The notes: a model not told the origin generated them from the sequence alone. Numbered from the stretch's first letter, positions 37,311-49,235 are shown. The stretch is DNA of 64,000 nucleotides from Hevea brasiliensis (GCF_030052815.1 NC_079502.1:3744885-3808884); one strand, 5' to 3'. A program made the numbers and translations.

Positions 37311-39273
37311 AAGGAAAAACAATAGACATAGATTAGTGTTTAGTTTACTTTTGTTCAATCTTGTAGGACCTTTTCTTTGTAAATATGTTCAAACATTTAT
37401 ACTGTGTTTTGGATTTTGTTGCTTTGTTCTGAAGTAGTTTCTTTTAAATTTTCTTTTGAAGTTTTATTGAATAGCTATTACATTAGTCCTCTTTGATTTT
37501 TATTGCACTTATTGCCTTTTTGTACATATTTGCCCATACTATATTTCCATACTTTGGTTGTACATTTCAATTTCCTCATGCATAACCTTTGCATACTGTG
37601 CAACTCTTTCTCGCAGAAATCGCACAAGTTGTATTTGCCTATGCAACATCTATTGCCTCTTATATGCACATGTGAATTCTCATATAACTCTTTCTTTTTG
37701 TTCTTATTTTTACAATTCTGGTCAATATTATTTGCTTTGAGTTTTGGATATTTTGAGACATTGAGGACAATGTCTAATTTTGAGTTTGGAGGTGCACATT
37801 TTGATTTTTAGCTTTATTTTTCACATTTTGAGTATAAGAGCATCTCATCCCATTTCATTTACATATATTGTAAATATTTTACATATACATCCATACATAC
37901 ATATTCATTACACATTTACACACACATTATACATCACTTAGAAATTGTACAAATTGCATACAAATAGGCTTCCTCCATTTAGTTCATGTATTACTCATTT
38001 TAGGAATCATACACCATGCATTAAAATCTTTTGCCAAATCCCTTGAGTATTGAAAATGTGCCTATGAAAGTGATTTGACTCACCTTTTAGTTGGGTTTGT
38101 GGATTGAAAGTTTCCTAAAAGGTGCAAGGTTTTGAAGTGTCTATCCCTTGCCTATATCTTCTGCCACCCAACTAGTCATTTGGAGATGGAAGTGTTTAGA
38201 GGAATTATTGGATATAAGGTAGTCAAATGATGTCTCACCAATCCTAGAACAAATTTTCTAAACCTTCTTGAAAAGAGAGATGATTAGGCATTCTTTGATT
38301 TAAACCTTCTCATTTTAAACCTTTGGCCCTTTTTCCCAACTAAAATTTATCCTTGCAAACCCCTTTGAGCCTTTTTGTCCCTAATTTTTCTTGAAACCCT
38401 TATTACTACCTAGCCAATGAACCAAACACTCCAACCCTTTTCATGAGAATAATTATTCATAATATTAGGTACATAAAATAAAAAAATAAAATAAAAGGAG
38501 AAGAAATACTTGTCACCTTGTAAAAGTTCTAGTATATGTGATTTTCAATATTGCCAAACAAAATGAAAGAAATCCACCCAAAGTATCAAAAGAAATGAGT
38601 TTGGGGTGGCAATTTTAGGGACAATCATCAAAGAAAAATACAAAATACAAGTTAAAGTATCAAAATGTCCCTCCATTTTTATGTGTTTTGTAAACTATGA
38701 CAATTCTCATTGTGTATTCTTCTCTCCCATATATATAAAAAATACATATATATATATAATAAAGTGTACCTTATGTTTAAAAATTGAATATATTCTCATG
38801 CTTTGAATACTTTTTACCCATCTTTCTTCTTAGCCTAATTTTAAACCCCATGTCCTCATTACATCCCTAACAAGACCTTTGATCTCTTGATAGTACTTGC
38901 TACATTAGTGGAGATAGGAGTAGGGAATTTGCCTATGGGATTGGAAAACTATTCATCTATTCATTCAATTCTATCATTCCATGTTGAGATACTTTGGTTA
39001 TCAATTGTCCTAGAATTCCTTTTGAGCATGACTCTCTCTTTTGATTAGTTGGTTTGGGGATTTGAATGATAATTGACTTGATGGCTTGAAAGCTTGGATA
39101 AGCATTAAATTCTTTGCATTTTGAAGGATGGGTATATGGATTGTTGGTATGGCTAAAGGTGTGTTAAGTTACCTTAATGAGTGATTTTCATAACTCTTTG
39201 GATAAGGCACCCTTAAAAACTTTGCACCACATTTTAAAGTTTGCTTGAGGACAAGCAAAAGCTTGAGTTTATT

Positions 39274-40502
39274 TGATGCATACATTTTGCATAATCATTT
39301 AGGTTTAATTTCATAACCATTTTTATTTGATTATTAGTCATTTTTTAGCTAATTTTATTAGTTAATTAGTTAGTTTTTCATAATTGTCGATTTTGGATTA
39401 ATTTGTAATTTTTACTTTGTTTGGTAGGAAAAATGGTGTTTTTGAAGGACTAAAGAGAATTTTGCCATTGAGGAGTGTCTTCAAAAGATGCCAAAAGCAA
39501 GTTTTCAAGCTAAAATATGCATAGAGGAGGAAGAACATAAAGAGTTCATTAATGAGTGCGTAAGATTCCCTTAATGTATTCCTCCTAGAACATACTATTT
39601 TAGGGCTCCATGTAAAAATGCTATATATAGTCCCATTTTCTCATTTTAGAAGGGAGGCAAGGAGCAAAGAAAGAAAGGAGGAGGCTATTTGAAGAGTCAT
39701 TTCCACCTTCCACACCATTTTCAACTAAGATTGATTTCTTTCTTTCTTTACATTTTTCTACATTTCTAGTATTTAATTCCTTACTTCTTAGCTTAGATTA
39801 AAGCTTTATTTCCATTTAAACTCATCATATCTTGTAAGCATTATGGATAGTGAGTAGTTTACTTTTGATGTAAGGGTTGTAATATTTGAGATATTTGTGG
39901 ATTTTGATTGGGTAATCCATATTTTGTGGCCTTAATGAGTTTTATTCATTTCTTGTAATGACATGCTTAATGTAGGATCCCATTGAGTAATGTTCTTAAT
40001 CCATGGTTGAAGCAGAAAGGAGAAGGCCTTGTGATAGATAATCGGAAATTGGACTTAATTAACTTAGACCTAGAAATAGGCTAAGGATTAAGAGGATTCT
40101 TAATTAAAGAACTTAATGGGTCTTAATTAATTCTAACTCAGTAGGATTAGTTTGATTAAGGCACTCTTTGTCTCAAATTCAAAGGATTTAAGAATTAATA
40201 TCCTTAAAACTCATAAGTTTCATAAGATTGGACAACCAATTTAAAATCCCAAAATACCATTGTTAATTTCTAATCGAATTTAATCATTTGCCAATTTAAA
40301 TATTGCCATATCTGAACTTGCTTATTTCTATTTGATGCAATTTTAGTTTAATTAATACATTTTTGAATAGAATATTAATTTTGCACATTTAGATTTCATA
40401 CTCCATTACCCATTAATTCATCATTTTAATCTCATAAATACTTCAATTTAGTCAACTTTTATATCAAAAATTCAATAATTAACACAACTATCGATATTTT
40501 CT
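39274..40502 (+). repeat. El2 3' LTR, right end truncated
   Basis: It begins TGATGCATAC at 39274 and matches the family LTR to about 40502, where the last dozen or so bases are missing and kinase intron sequence resumes. The polypurine G-run directly before it has been deleted (GAGTTTATTTGATG). Confidence 0.9.
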
Positions 40503-42347
40503 GTGCCAATTGTTAAGAGGACTTATTCTTTGCAGTTGTGTTCAAATACGAAACTGGTTTGATTATCGTAATCATATCTGTATTGTAAGTATATCATTAA
40601 TTTACAATGCCATTTCCCCGTCTTCGCAAATATTCTAGGGATTAAGACTTGGTAGTGGATTTAAATGGTTTAACAGTTTTTTGAGATGCTTGGACCAAGC
40701 TTGTATGATTTTCTTCGGAAAAATAATTATCACTCATTTGCAGTTGATCTTGTCAGTGAGCTTGGCAGACAACTGTTGGAATGTGTACCATGTGTGTGGT
40801 CATTGCTTCTGCTATTTCTCTTGCCTTAGTTGCAAACTGTTTTTTTTTTTTCCAAGTTGCATGGACGGCACTATTATACTGCTTAGTGTTGTTTTTGTTT
40901 TTTTGTTTTCCCTTTTTCTTTTTCTTTTTGCCTTTTCAGTTGCGTTTGGTTAATAAATCCCTTTCTTTATTCTTTCCATTAAGCATTTCCTCACTAATGC
41001 GATGTCAACTTTGAGGCTGGACTATTAAAATGCTTGTGTTGACTCTTTAATTTTTAATTTCTGCAGTCATGTGTGATTTGCGCCTCATTCATTCAGACTT
41101 GAAGCCGGAGAATATTCTTTTTGTATCTCCAGAATATGTAAAAATACCAGACTACAGGGTACACCTTTTATTGTGGATGTTTCTGCATCAATCTGTACTA
41201 CACCTTTTATTGTTGATGTTTCTGCATCAATCCTCACTACGTTAGTAATGAAAATAAATTTCTGTTTGCCTCGTCATTTGTGTTTGATAAAGGTTTTTGC
41301 TTTTTTACTCTCATGTAAAACTATTGAGTTTTAACTCCATTAATATTCTACTATTGCAGGTTCCATCAATCTCACCCACTGAAGGGGCCCATTACAAGAG
41401 ATTGCCAAAGTCAAGTACTATTAAGGTTATTGATTTTGGAAGCACAGCTTATGGACATCACGAGCACAACTGTCTTGTCTCAACCCGGCACTACCGTGCA
41501 CCTGAGGTTATTCTAGGTATGCTAGTCTTTGGTCTCTGCTTGGATCTTTTGTCATCACTTATTTATTGTAATTAATATATAAGCTTGTTTGGTTGACCAG
41601 GGCTTGGATGGAGTTTTCCATGTGATATATGGAGTGTTGGTTGTATCTTGGTAGAACTTTTCTTCGTAGGTTCACAATATCTGTGAAGTTCATAAAGTGC
41701 ATTCTAATACGAAAAAGCTTAAAGGATACAAGTATAATTGTTTGCAGGGAGAAGCATTGTTTCAGACACATAAGAACTTAGAGCACTTGGCTATGATGGA
41801 GAGGGTTTTGGGCCCATTTCCTCAGCGCATGTTGAGAAGAGCAGAGTATGTGCTCTTCTAATACTGTTTTTTTTTAACACAAAACTTTGCGAAGAAAAAC
41901 TTCATTATATAAATTTACTCACTTTTTGGGGGTGGGGGGGTGTGATTGAGTCAGCCGGCACGCAGAGAAGTATGTTAGAAGGGGTAGGTTGAAATGGCTA
42001 GATGTGGCATCGTCTCGGGAAAGCATCAAGGCAGTCATGAAGTTACCTCGCCTTCAGGTGTATATGAGCTACTGTTGTTACCTTGGAGTTTCATTGTACC
42101 ATTTCCGGGGGACAAGTTTCAGAAAATTTGCTCATAGGATTTGTCCATATTTATCCTCATATGCTCATTTTTTTGGATTGTGTATTTCTATTAGCAGAAT
42201 CTAGTAATGCAGCATGTTGATCACTCTGCTGGGGATATCATTGATCTCTTGCAAGCTCTTCTCAGGTATGATCCGTCCAAAAGACTAACAGCTCATGATG
42301 CCCTCAGGCATTCCTTCTTTACAAGAGATCATTGCAAGAGATTTTAA

Positions 42348-42949
42348 AGAGAGGAGTTTGTGTTTTCTTATTGTGAAAGGTTCTATTTGGTCATTTGGTA
42401 ATGAGTTAAACTGGCTGGTCTGGATTCGTGTGTTTTTTCTTTTCTGTATTATTTAATGTACTTGTTGTCAATGCTGAGTGGAAAGGGCTAGCCAGGATTT
42501 TGAGGCATTTTGTAGTCTTCGTCATATTGAGCATTTGTAAATAAAGCCTGTTATAAGGAGAAGTTTTCTCCAGTTTTAATGTTATGTAAATAAGGACTTG
42601 ACGTCCTAAATGGAATTCTGCATTTTATTATTTTTGGGTACATCAGAAATGAAAACTCTGCAGTCATGGATAAAAACATATATGGTTACCATTTTCTGGC
42701 ATCTGCTTTAGAAATTTGCAGAGAATTCCCATCATTGAGTTAAATGAAACAAACTGAATGTATCCCTCAATAAAAAAATAGTTATGTAGATGGGAATGTA
42801 ATGAAAGAGAGATAATAGTCAGTTGAGGGACGCAACCCCCTGAAAACATTACAATTAGATGCAAAAAGAAATTGATACTATTTAAGGAAGAAGGAAGAAT
42901 AATTCTTGAAAATATGCAAAATCATTTCTTACTAATCAGGAGACGCATC
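42348..42949. other. Kinase 3' UTR and convergent spacer
   Basis: AATAAA at 42540-42545, about 195 bp past the kinase stop, is a plausible poly(A) signal. The rest is the convergent 3' region shared with the minus-strand NHL gene. Confidence 0.55.
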
Positions 42950-44155
42950 TCAACGTTTTGTTGTGCACCTGGCTGCTCTCAGGACACCAGTAGGAGGTGC
43001 AGTAACCATGATGATGCAATGACCATAAAAACGATTGGAGTATGCAAGTAAACTTCCTAACTTAGATCGCACCCGAAAAACTCCTTTGACGTTAAATATG
43101 ATTCCACTTCTATTCATCTGATCCTGAAGCTGAGCACTGTCTCCTAAGGGAAGCCGAGCCTGGCTAGTTACCATATGAACATTTGCGAACCTGGACTCTG
43201 CCTTTGGTGCTGAAAAAGATTCTATATACTGGGTAGCAATCAGAGTATTCCCGTAGTATAGATCAATGATCATGTGACTGAACTCCAGGCCAACCTTCTT
43301 GTTTGGATTGGTGAAGTTTGCAAGCACAGAGATATCAGCATTGAGCAAAGAACCTGCATCTATGTAGGCTGCATTCAAGGTGACACTAGACACCTCGAAC
43401 TCGGGACTTCGTGGGCGATACACTAGATACACAATGAGCACGATGAGGCCTCCTAGGATTATTAAAATCCAGAAAATGGCGCACAACGCTGCACCTAACC
43501 ATATTATTGGCCTGGTTTGCTGGGGTGCTGGAGCCTTTAAACCAAGAAGGTGGCGAAAGCCGTCCTGTTGCTGTCTCTGTGCTGGTGGGAGACCATCATT
43601 GGGATGGAGGGGATAGTGGTCTTTATCCTGTGGTTGTGTTGTCCGAGTTCTTTTAGGCTGCTTGCGATGCTGATCTTGCTGCGGTGGACGATTCTGCTGG
43701 GGAGTGATCTTGATGTCTTCATCGTGCTGCGACAGTGGAAGAATCCATGGACTATGGTATTTGCCATCACGCCCAGGATCATGATTGTGGTGGTCTTCAT
43801 CTCGACTGTGTGGAAACATCCAGGGTCTACGGTATTCACCATCATGCCTTTGATCATGTACTGGATGGGGATGTTGGTCTTGACGTGGGGCTGCATGTTG
43901 CTTCAATGGAGCTTGGAATGGGCCATCATCATGTCCCTTTTCGCTAGTCGGCTGGTCTTGTCGGTCCCAATGCTGCGGTGGTGGTGACGGCAGCCCTGAA
44001 GTAGGTGGAGTCCTTCCAGGAGCAGATGGCGTTGGTGACGGCAGCCTTGAAGTAGGTGGAGTCCTTCCAGGAGTAGATGGCGCCCGGGGACGTTGGGCTT
44101 CACGCTGCCGTAGTGGTCTAATGAAGTGGGGGTTGGTTTCAGGGTGATGAGTCAT
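42950..44155 (-). CDS. NHL / LEA-2 domain membrane protein with long Pro/His-rich N-terminus
   Basis: A single-exon frame of 401 residues. The N-terminal 215 residues are rich in Pro, His, Gln and Asp, with two 17-residue repeats (TPPTSxLPSP type, about 32-65) and two HDGxYxxPW-like repeats (about 104-146). One membrane helix follows (about 218-246), then a basic YRPRSPEFEV junction and a LEA-2/NDR1-HIN1-like domain (about 251-390) with NPNKKVG and YYG. The YRP..P junction, NPN motif and single helix are typical of NHL proteins, which are plasma-membrane type II proteins linked to defence and stress. Most NHL proteins have much shorter N-termini. The start is the first ATG of the frame. Confidence 0.88.
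   Translation of the reverse strand: MTHHPETNPHFIRPLRQREAQRPRAPSTPGRTPPTSRLPSPTPSAPGRTPPTSGLPSPPPQHWDRQDQPTSEKGHDDGPFQAPLKQHAAPRQDQHPHPVHDQRHDGEYRRPWMFPHSRDEDHHNHDPGRDGKYHSPWILPLSQHDEDIKITPQQNRPPQQDQHRKQPKRTRTTQPQDKDHYPLHPNDGLPPAQRQQQDGFRHLLGLKAPAPQQTRPIIWLGAALCAIFWILIILGGLIVLIVYLVYRPRSPEFEVSSVTLNAAYIDAGSLLNADISVLANFTNPNKKVGLEFSHMIIDLYYGNTLIATQYIESFSAPKAESRFANVHMVTSQARLPLGDSAQLQDQMNRSGIIFNVKGVFRVRSKLGSLLAYSNRFYGHCIIMVTAPPTGVLRAARCTTKR
43983..44084. repeat. 51-bp in-frame tandem duplication in the NHL gene
   Basis: Two adjacent 51-bp copies starting at 43983 and 44034 are nearly identical. They encode two 17-residue proline-rich units and preserve the frame. Confidence 0.9.
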
Positions 44156-47100
44156 GGTGGTAAATTAATCAGTAATAACAGGTTTGACAGGCAATGAAGA
44201 ATGGGACAAGAAGTGGAATATGAAGAGTAGTTGTTAAGCCAATGAGGAAAGGAGGATGACTTCATTAGAACTTCAAGTAGGATTCTTGTGAAGGCAAAGA
44301 ATCAAACATAAGCTAATTATAGGAGGCAAGTAATCTTTGTTGGCGATTCTTTCTATTCTGTGTCCCCCACTTATGGCAGACTGCTCATAATCTGTACCTG
44401 TTCTATTGTTCTTTTTCCTTACTAAATTGATAAATAACTAAACAACAGAATCTCTCTCAGAATTCAGGAGTACACTACAATTTCAAAACCATCGTTTTGA
44501 TTTGAGCATAAATACGAATATTTTATTTTCCTCATTGAAAGGAATACCAACATATTGCTTTCAGAAAGTGACAGTAAGAGGAGTTAAATCAAGAAAATAT
44601 GGGATCACCAGACAAATAAGATTATTCCGTCTAGTAATAAACTTTGCTGTGTAATTTTAAATCGAAAGCACATTCAGTTCCTGCAAGCCAACAATAATGT
44701 AACTTATTAGCATACAAATTCTCTAGTTTATGACTCGGGAATATTCATGATCCACAATCAGTCCTGGTACTTCAAAAGCATATCATGGTTGCAAAATGAC
44801 TAGTGCTGTCAGTTCAGCCTAGCTTCACAGGCAAAGTTATGCACTCCCAATTTCTTGACACCTTTGTAGGGTTCGGTGGCCTTTGCAGAAATCAGTTGCA
44901 GTCAATTTTAGTATTTCGTTCAATATTTGATATTGCCAAACATGGAATAGCTGCAGATTTTCTGTCAACACAAGGATGCATCAGCTCTATTTCTTTTAAC
45001 TGGCTTATCCTCGGCAAGATAGGTGAACATGTTAGCAATGATTCACCATCAATCATCTGATAAGTCTCCATTCCATTGTATTTCTGTTTAAAATAATATA
45101 AATAATGATAGTAAACAGTAGCATTTGCAGAAGTTGAAAAATGGATAACATGGGCGTCAATGCACATAGGATTGAGAAACCATACCATGCACCTGGATTT
45201 CAAAGTTTGAATTAGTAGTGTTCTCCTGTCACTTTCATTCTCAGAAAAATTAAAAAAGGCAGTGTATCCTGGATATCTGAATCTTATTAAGAGAGAAAAT
45301 ACAGAGGCATCATAAGTATAACATTTTCCAATATGTTCAGCAGATCTAGAACATAAAATAGCAACCTTAAAATGCCATAGATGAGATACCCAAAGCTTTG
45401 CAACTTCATGCTACTTGTAAATAATAGAATTCATGGAGAAATAATGGCCGATGACTTCCCTATCCCCCTTCAAAAAGTATAGGACCATGCAATTATTAGT
45501 GAAGATACATAGCCAACCTGAAAGATGACAAAAAGAAAAATGATTTAGTAGACCAGAACCATTTCTTGCAACATAATAATAATAAAAATAAAAATAATAG
45601 ATTAAGAGGGAGAGATCTTACAAGGTTGAATACTATGTTTTAATTATCTGACCTAAGAGCACTAAATCCCATCATGAACTGCATATAAACACACACACAA
45701 CGTACGTTTCATCTTGTTAATAGCATCTCAGCTGGATATATCTACAAAGTGAAATCTCATTAAAGCAATATTATAGAGCATCTTACTGCCACCGGTTGCA
45801 GAGCCAGAATTTTGGAAAAAGAGGGCCAAATTTATAGTATTTCTTAATTCTTATGATAAGGCAAGATAAGTGGGGAAATTTGATATTAATATTAGAAATT
45901 TATTAAAAATATTAAAAATGAAATTCACATGCAAAAGTTTTAAAAAAGGTAAATCTGTAATTATTGACATATGTTTATAAAATGAAAACGAGTAGTTTAG
46001 AAAAAGTAAAGCATGCAACGAAGAAATCATGCTCATAGCCCAATGCAATTTAGTAAAATGCCTTTTAATTATGTAAAACAACCATAAAAAAAATAAACTA
46101 AATATTTTTTAACTATTACAAAATGCTGTATTCGGCAATAAACATTTTTTTTTTGTTCTCTCTCATATTTAGTTCTAGCACTTCCTCCACTCTTGAGTCT
46201 TGACTGCCATGATACTGCTCCATATTCCTTTTCTTTCTATATTTTTATTTCTCATATTTAAGAAGCAGAAATTTGCACTTACAATATTCATTCATTTCTA
46301 AGAAAAGTTCCTGAAAGCAAGAGGCTCAAACCTGTGTGTGCCAACATTGGAATTCACCAAGGCAGCAGTTGCCAACAACAGGGACCTGACAAGATGTATC
46401 CCAACCAATGAATGCCAAAATTTAGGCTCTGCAATACAGGGGGCAAACAAAAATAACCAAATAACATTAACTTTCAACCTGAAAGTACAAAAAATATGAT
46501 TATCAATGAAAGATGCTGGAAATTACGTGCCAGATATTAGCTTAAAAACATGCAGAAAGCATAAAAGAATGCTGTAACAAAGCATACTCTAAATTTGCAT
46601 CCACCTGTTTTTAATCACTTCCTGGATGGAAACAAGGTATTTAATTACGGTAACCCATGACTGACTGTTACATACAGGAGGATTAGGTTCAAGAAGAAAG
46701 TAGTTAAGGATGTCTGAAGTAATAGGAGTTGCAGTAGAAGCAGTTATATGGGTGTCTATAGTAGTTGGTATGATGAGCTGGAGTTGTTAAAAAGAAGTTA
46801 GGATTGGTGGGAACAGTTGTAACAGTAGAAAAAGCTGTACAAAGAGCAGCTAAGAATCTGGATGAAGGCATTCAAGAAATATCAAGAAACATATCAATTC
46901 TCTCTCCATTCCTATTCTATTTTCTTATTCCTAAAGTCTATTCTCTCTCATCTTCCTATTTTTCTTCTGTTCTTTCTCAATTTCTTCAGTATCAGGGCTG
47001 TTAGGGTTTTTAACCCTAACACTGACCTACTGAGGAGAATGCACTTCATTTCTGTTACAGTTATTGACACATCAGGCAGGTGACCTATTGACTTCTATAG

Positions 47101-47684
47101 CAACAAGAAGTAGGCGCCACCAGAAGATGTGCATAAAACAACCACAATTACTAATACAAGTAAACCATCACATAATCGATTCTGATACAGTAATTTGACT
47201 GAATTCTACACTAGCAAACTGCACATCAGCATTACATATCAAACATCTAAATTACTGCATGAAAGAATAGCACACTCACCAGTTGTGTCAGTAGCCAATA
47301 AAAATGCTGCCTCTGACAAATATTTGAACTAACTATCTAGCTACTATAAATTTTTCTTTCATTTCCAGACTCCGTAAGGTTGTAGAAGAGAAGAACTTCA
47401 ATCTAACTGTTACAAACCTTATGATAACCACACCCAAAAGCTAGATGTTGATGTGGGAGAGCCAAAGTCCATATAAACCCCACAGCAAAGTTCCCATACC
47501 ATTGATACGCGATCCAAGTCCCATACCTTGCATTGTAACACAACAAGCAGCATAGCATGACCAAAAGGTGCTACTGTCACTAGAGAATATATCTCCAATA
47601 GGAAAATTTTAGCTATGGCAGAAGGTTAGCATTTTAGACACACAAAGGAAGATAATCATGAGATATTAAGTTACTAACCATATC
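44156..47684. other. Intergenic region, no supported gene
   Basis: About 3.5 kb between the NHL promoter and the PPR 3' end. Short frames here show no domain or codon pattern I trust. Around 46680-47060 a GTAGTTGGTATGATG...TTCTCTCTCC stretch resembles the untranslated end of a Copia-type LTR, and GTTAGGG...CCCTAAC (about 46999-47019) is a small inverted repeat, but no element could be closed. Confidence 0.45.
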
Positions 47685-49235
47685 TCATGTAGATGTAACT
47701 TCTCTTGAACTGGCACTAATTAATATCTCAGAGGCAGCTCTGTCAAGGGTAAAACCCTTTTCCATCATCTGACCCCACACCCTACAAGCAACTGACAGCT
47801 TCTTTTCTGCTATAAGGCCTCCAACGATCAATTTGTATGTTACTTCATCAGGATAATATCCTCTGCTTTCCATTTCTTCACATAAATGCATAGCTTCACT
47901 TACTCTAAAGGATTTGCAAAACCCATTTATAAGGGCATTATATGAAATCACATCAGGTGAAATTCCCTGCTCTACCATATCACAGAAAAGCGAGTGAGCC
48001 ATATCTACTTTCCCACTCTTGCATAGGTGATCCATGATAGTCGTATAAAATATACGATCAGGTGAAAGGCCTATTTCTGTCATCTGATCAAGAAGCTTTT
48101 TAGCTATAGTAGAACTACCTTCTCTAAGAAAAGCTTTTATTAGAATAGTGAATGTAACCACATCTGGCGGAATCCCCTTCTGTCTCATTTCCACGAACAG
48201 CTTATAAGCTCTTTGGAGATCACTTCGCTTGCAAAATGCTTTAATAATGGTATTGTATGAAACAACATCACAAAACCCTTCTGGCCCCATTTTGTTCATC
48301 AAAATACAAGCTTTATCTGGGCGATTAACTTTACAAAGTCCTTTAAGAAGCTGATTATAACTGTACACATCAGGTTCTATCCCACTTCTTTCCATCTTCT
48401 TCATCAACTCCTCTGCCTCCTCCAACATTAGCTCATCACAACAATAATTCAACAGCACATTGTATGTAACCAAATCTGGCTCACAACCATTTCGTCTCAT
48501 AAAAGATTTAATTGCCTTAGCCTTATCAACCCTACCTGCTCTACAAAACCCACTAATCAAGCCATTGTATATCAGCGTACTAAACTTAACTTGACCACTC
48601 TTCATCACATCAACTGTAAGCTCATAAGCCAATTCTACCTTCCCTCCATCACACAACCCAACAACAAGCGCAGCACAGGCCTTATTATCGGGTCTAAATC
48701 CCTTATTTTTCATTTCACGCCAAAACTGAACTGCAATATCGAATTTCTTCATTTTACACAACCCATCAATAATAATAGTATATGTTACAACATCCGGCTC
48801 CCTCCCTCTCTCGACCATCCTCTCAAACACCTCTAATGCTAATTCTATCCTACCTTCACGAAATAAGAGATCCAAATAAATATTAAATGCCCAAATATCA
48901 GGTACACAATTAAGTCTCTCCATGTCACGCAGCAGTTCATCAATAAGCGTAAAGTTCTTTACTTGGCATAAACCCGAAATGAAGCGAGAGTAAGTAAAGG
49001 GAGATAGCGAGAACCCAAGAGGACCCATTTTAGAGTAGTATTGGTGGGCTAAATCGAAAAGAGAATGGCGGATTAAAACTCCAATGAATCGGTTATAATC
49101 GATGCTAAAAACACGGCAGTTTGATTGAATCATTTTATCGAACACTTTGATAGCTTTGTCGATCAGACCAGCCTTAACACAACTAGCGATGCGAGAACGG
49201 TATATGAGGCGGTGCGCGCCCAGCGATTGATACAT
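47685..49235 (-). CDS. P-class pentatricopeptide repeat protein (At1g13040-like)
   Basis: An intronless 516-residue frame made almost wholly of 35-residue PPR motifs, about 13-14, each with the PDVVTYT.LI.GLCK..K type of pattern. No E, DYW or other C-terminal editing domain is present, so it is P-class. The N-terminal LGAHRLIYRSRIASCVKAGLIDKA and the C-terminal KGFTLDR segments match what I remember of Arabidopsis At1g13040 (517 residues, predicted mitochondrial). Such proteins bind organelle RNA in a sequence-specific way to stabilise, splice or mature it. The target RNA is unknown. It is divergent from the GH27 gene, with about 1.85 kb between. Confidence 0.93.
   Translation of the reverse strand: MYQSLGAHRLIYRSRIASCVKAGLIDKAIKVFDKMIQSNCRVFSIDYNRFIGVLIRHSLFDLAHQYYSKMGPLGFSLSPFTYSRFISGLCQVKNFTLIDELLRDMERLNCVPDIWAFNIYLDLLFREGRIELALEVFERMVERGREPDVVTYTIIIDGLCKMKKFDIAVQFWREMKNKGFRPDNKACAALVVGLCDGGKVELAYELTVDVMKSGQVKFSTLIYNGLISGFCRAGRVDKAKAIKSFMRRNGCEPDLVTYNVLLNYCCDELMLEEAEELMKKMERSGIEPDVYSYNQLLKGLCKVNRPDKACILMNKMGPEGFCDVVSYNTIIKAFCKRSDLQRAYKLFVEMRQKGIPPDVVTFTILIKAFLREGSSTIAKKLLDQMTEIGLSPDRIFYTTIMDHLCKSGKVDMAHSLFCDMVEQGISPDVISYNALINGFCKSFRVSEAMHLCEEMESRGYYPDEVTYKLIVGGLIAEKKLSVACRVWGQMMEKGFTLDRAASEILISASSREVTST

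Larger units (their letters stand above)
28842..40502 (+). mobile_element. El2: eroded copy of the El1 retrotransposon in kinase intron 4
   Basis: About 11.7 kb, collinear with El1 and in the same orientation, lying inside intron 4 (28789-40535) of the kinase gene. It has two LTRs, a damaged primer-binding site, gag-pol remnants (about 30290-34730), an eroded spaced array (about 35505-36090) and ORF1-like remnants (36228-37310). It is shorter than El1 through scores of deletions of 1 to about 60 bp with very few substitutions. The right end is truncated (last matched LTR base about 40502) and no target duplication was found; the left flank is GTAAA. Confidence 0.93.
25173..42347 (+). pseudogene. 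AFC2: LAMMER-type dual-specificity kinase (AFC2-like) gene broken by a solo LTR in exon 2
   Basis: Twelve exons: 25173-25274, 25976-27922 (interrupted by 26007-27761), 28452-28478, 28635-28788, 40536-40584, 40677-40791, 41067-41158, 41360-41516, 41601-41665, 41748-41845, 41955-42057 and 42198-42347. All junctions are GT-AG and keep frame. Motifs: N-terminal HMDRRPRKKPR, glycine loop GEGTFGQV, ATP lysine in VAIKVV, catalytic loop HSDLKPEN, DFG, APE, and the diagnostic [12 protein letters not shown] (LAMMER) box in exon 10. Such kinases phosphorylate SR splicing factors in the nucleus. Removing the LTR and one duplication copy restores GQEVRNG in frame. As assembled, translation stops about 12 codons into the LTR, so this copy should be null unless spliced around. 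Confidence 0.9.

Noticed and set aside
43550..43987. 145-residue frame on the plus strand
   Set aside because: It lies antisense within the NHL coding region and shows no domain; it is a shadow of the real minus-strand gene.
44803..45203. Frames of 85-103 residues on both strands
   Set aside because: No homology pattern, no consistent splice sites and no repeat hallmark; left as intergenic.
46804..47083. 66-73 residue frames near a Copia-LTR-like stretch
   Set aside because: The sequence resembles an LTR untranslated region, but no paired LTR, primer site or duplication could be found, so no element or gene is called.
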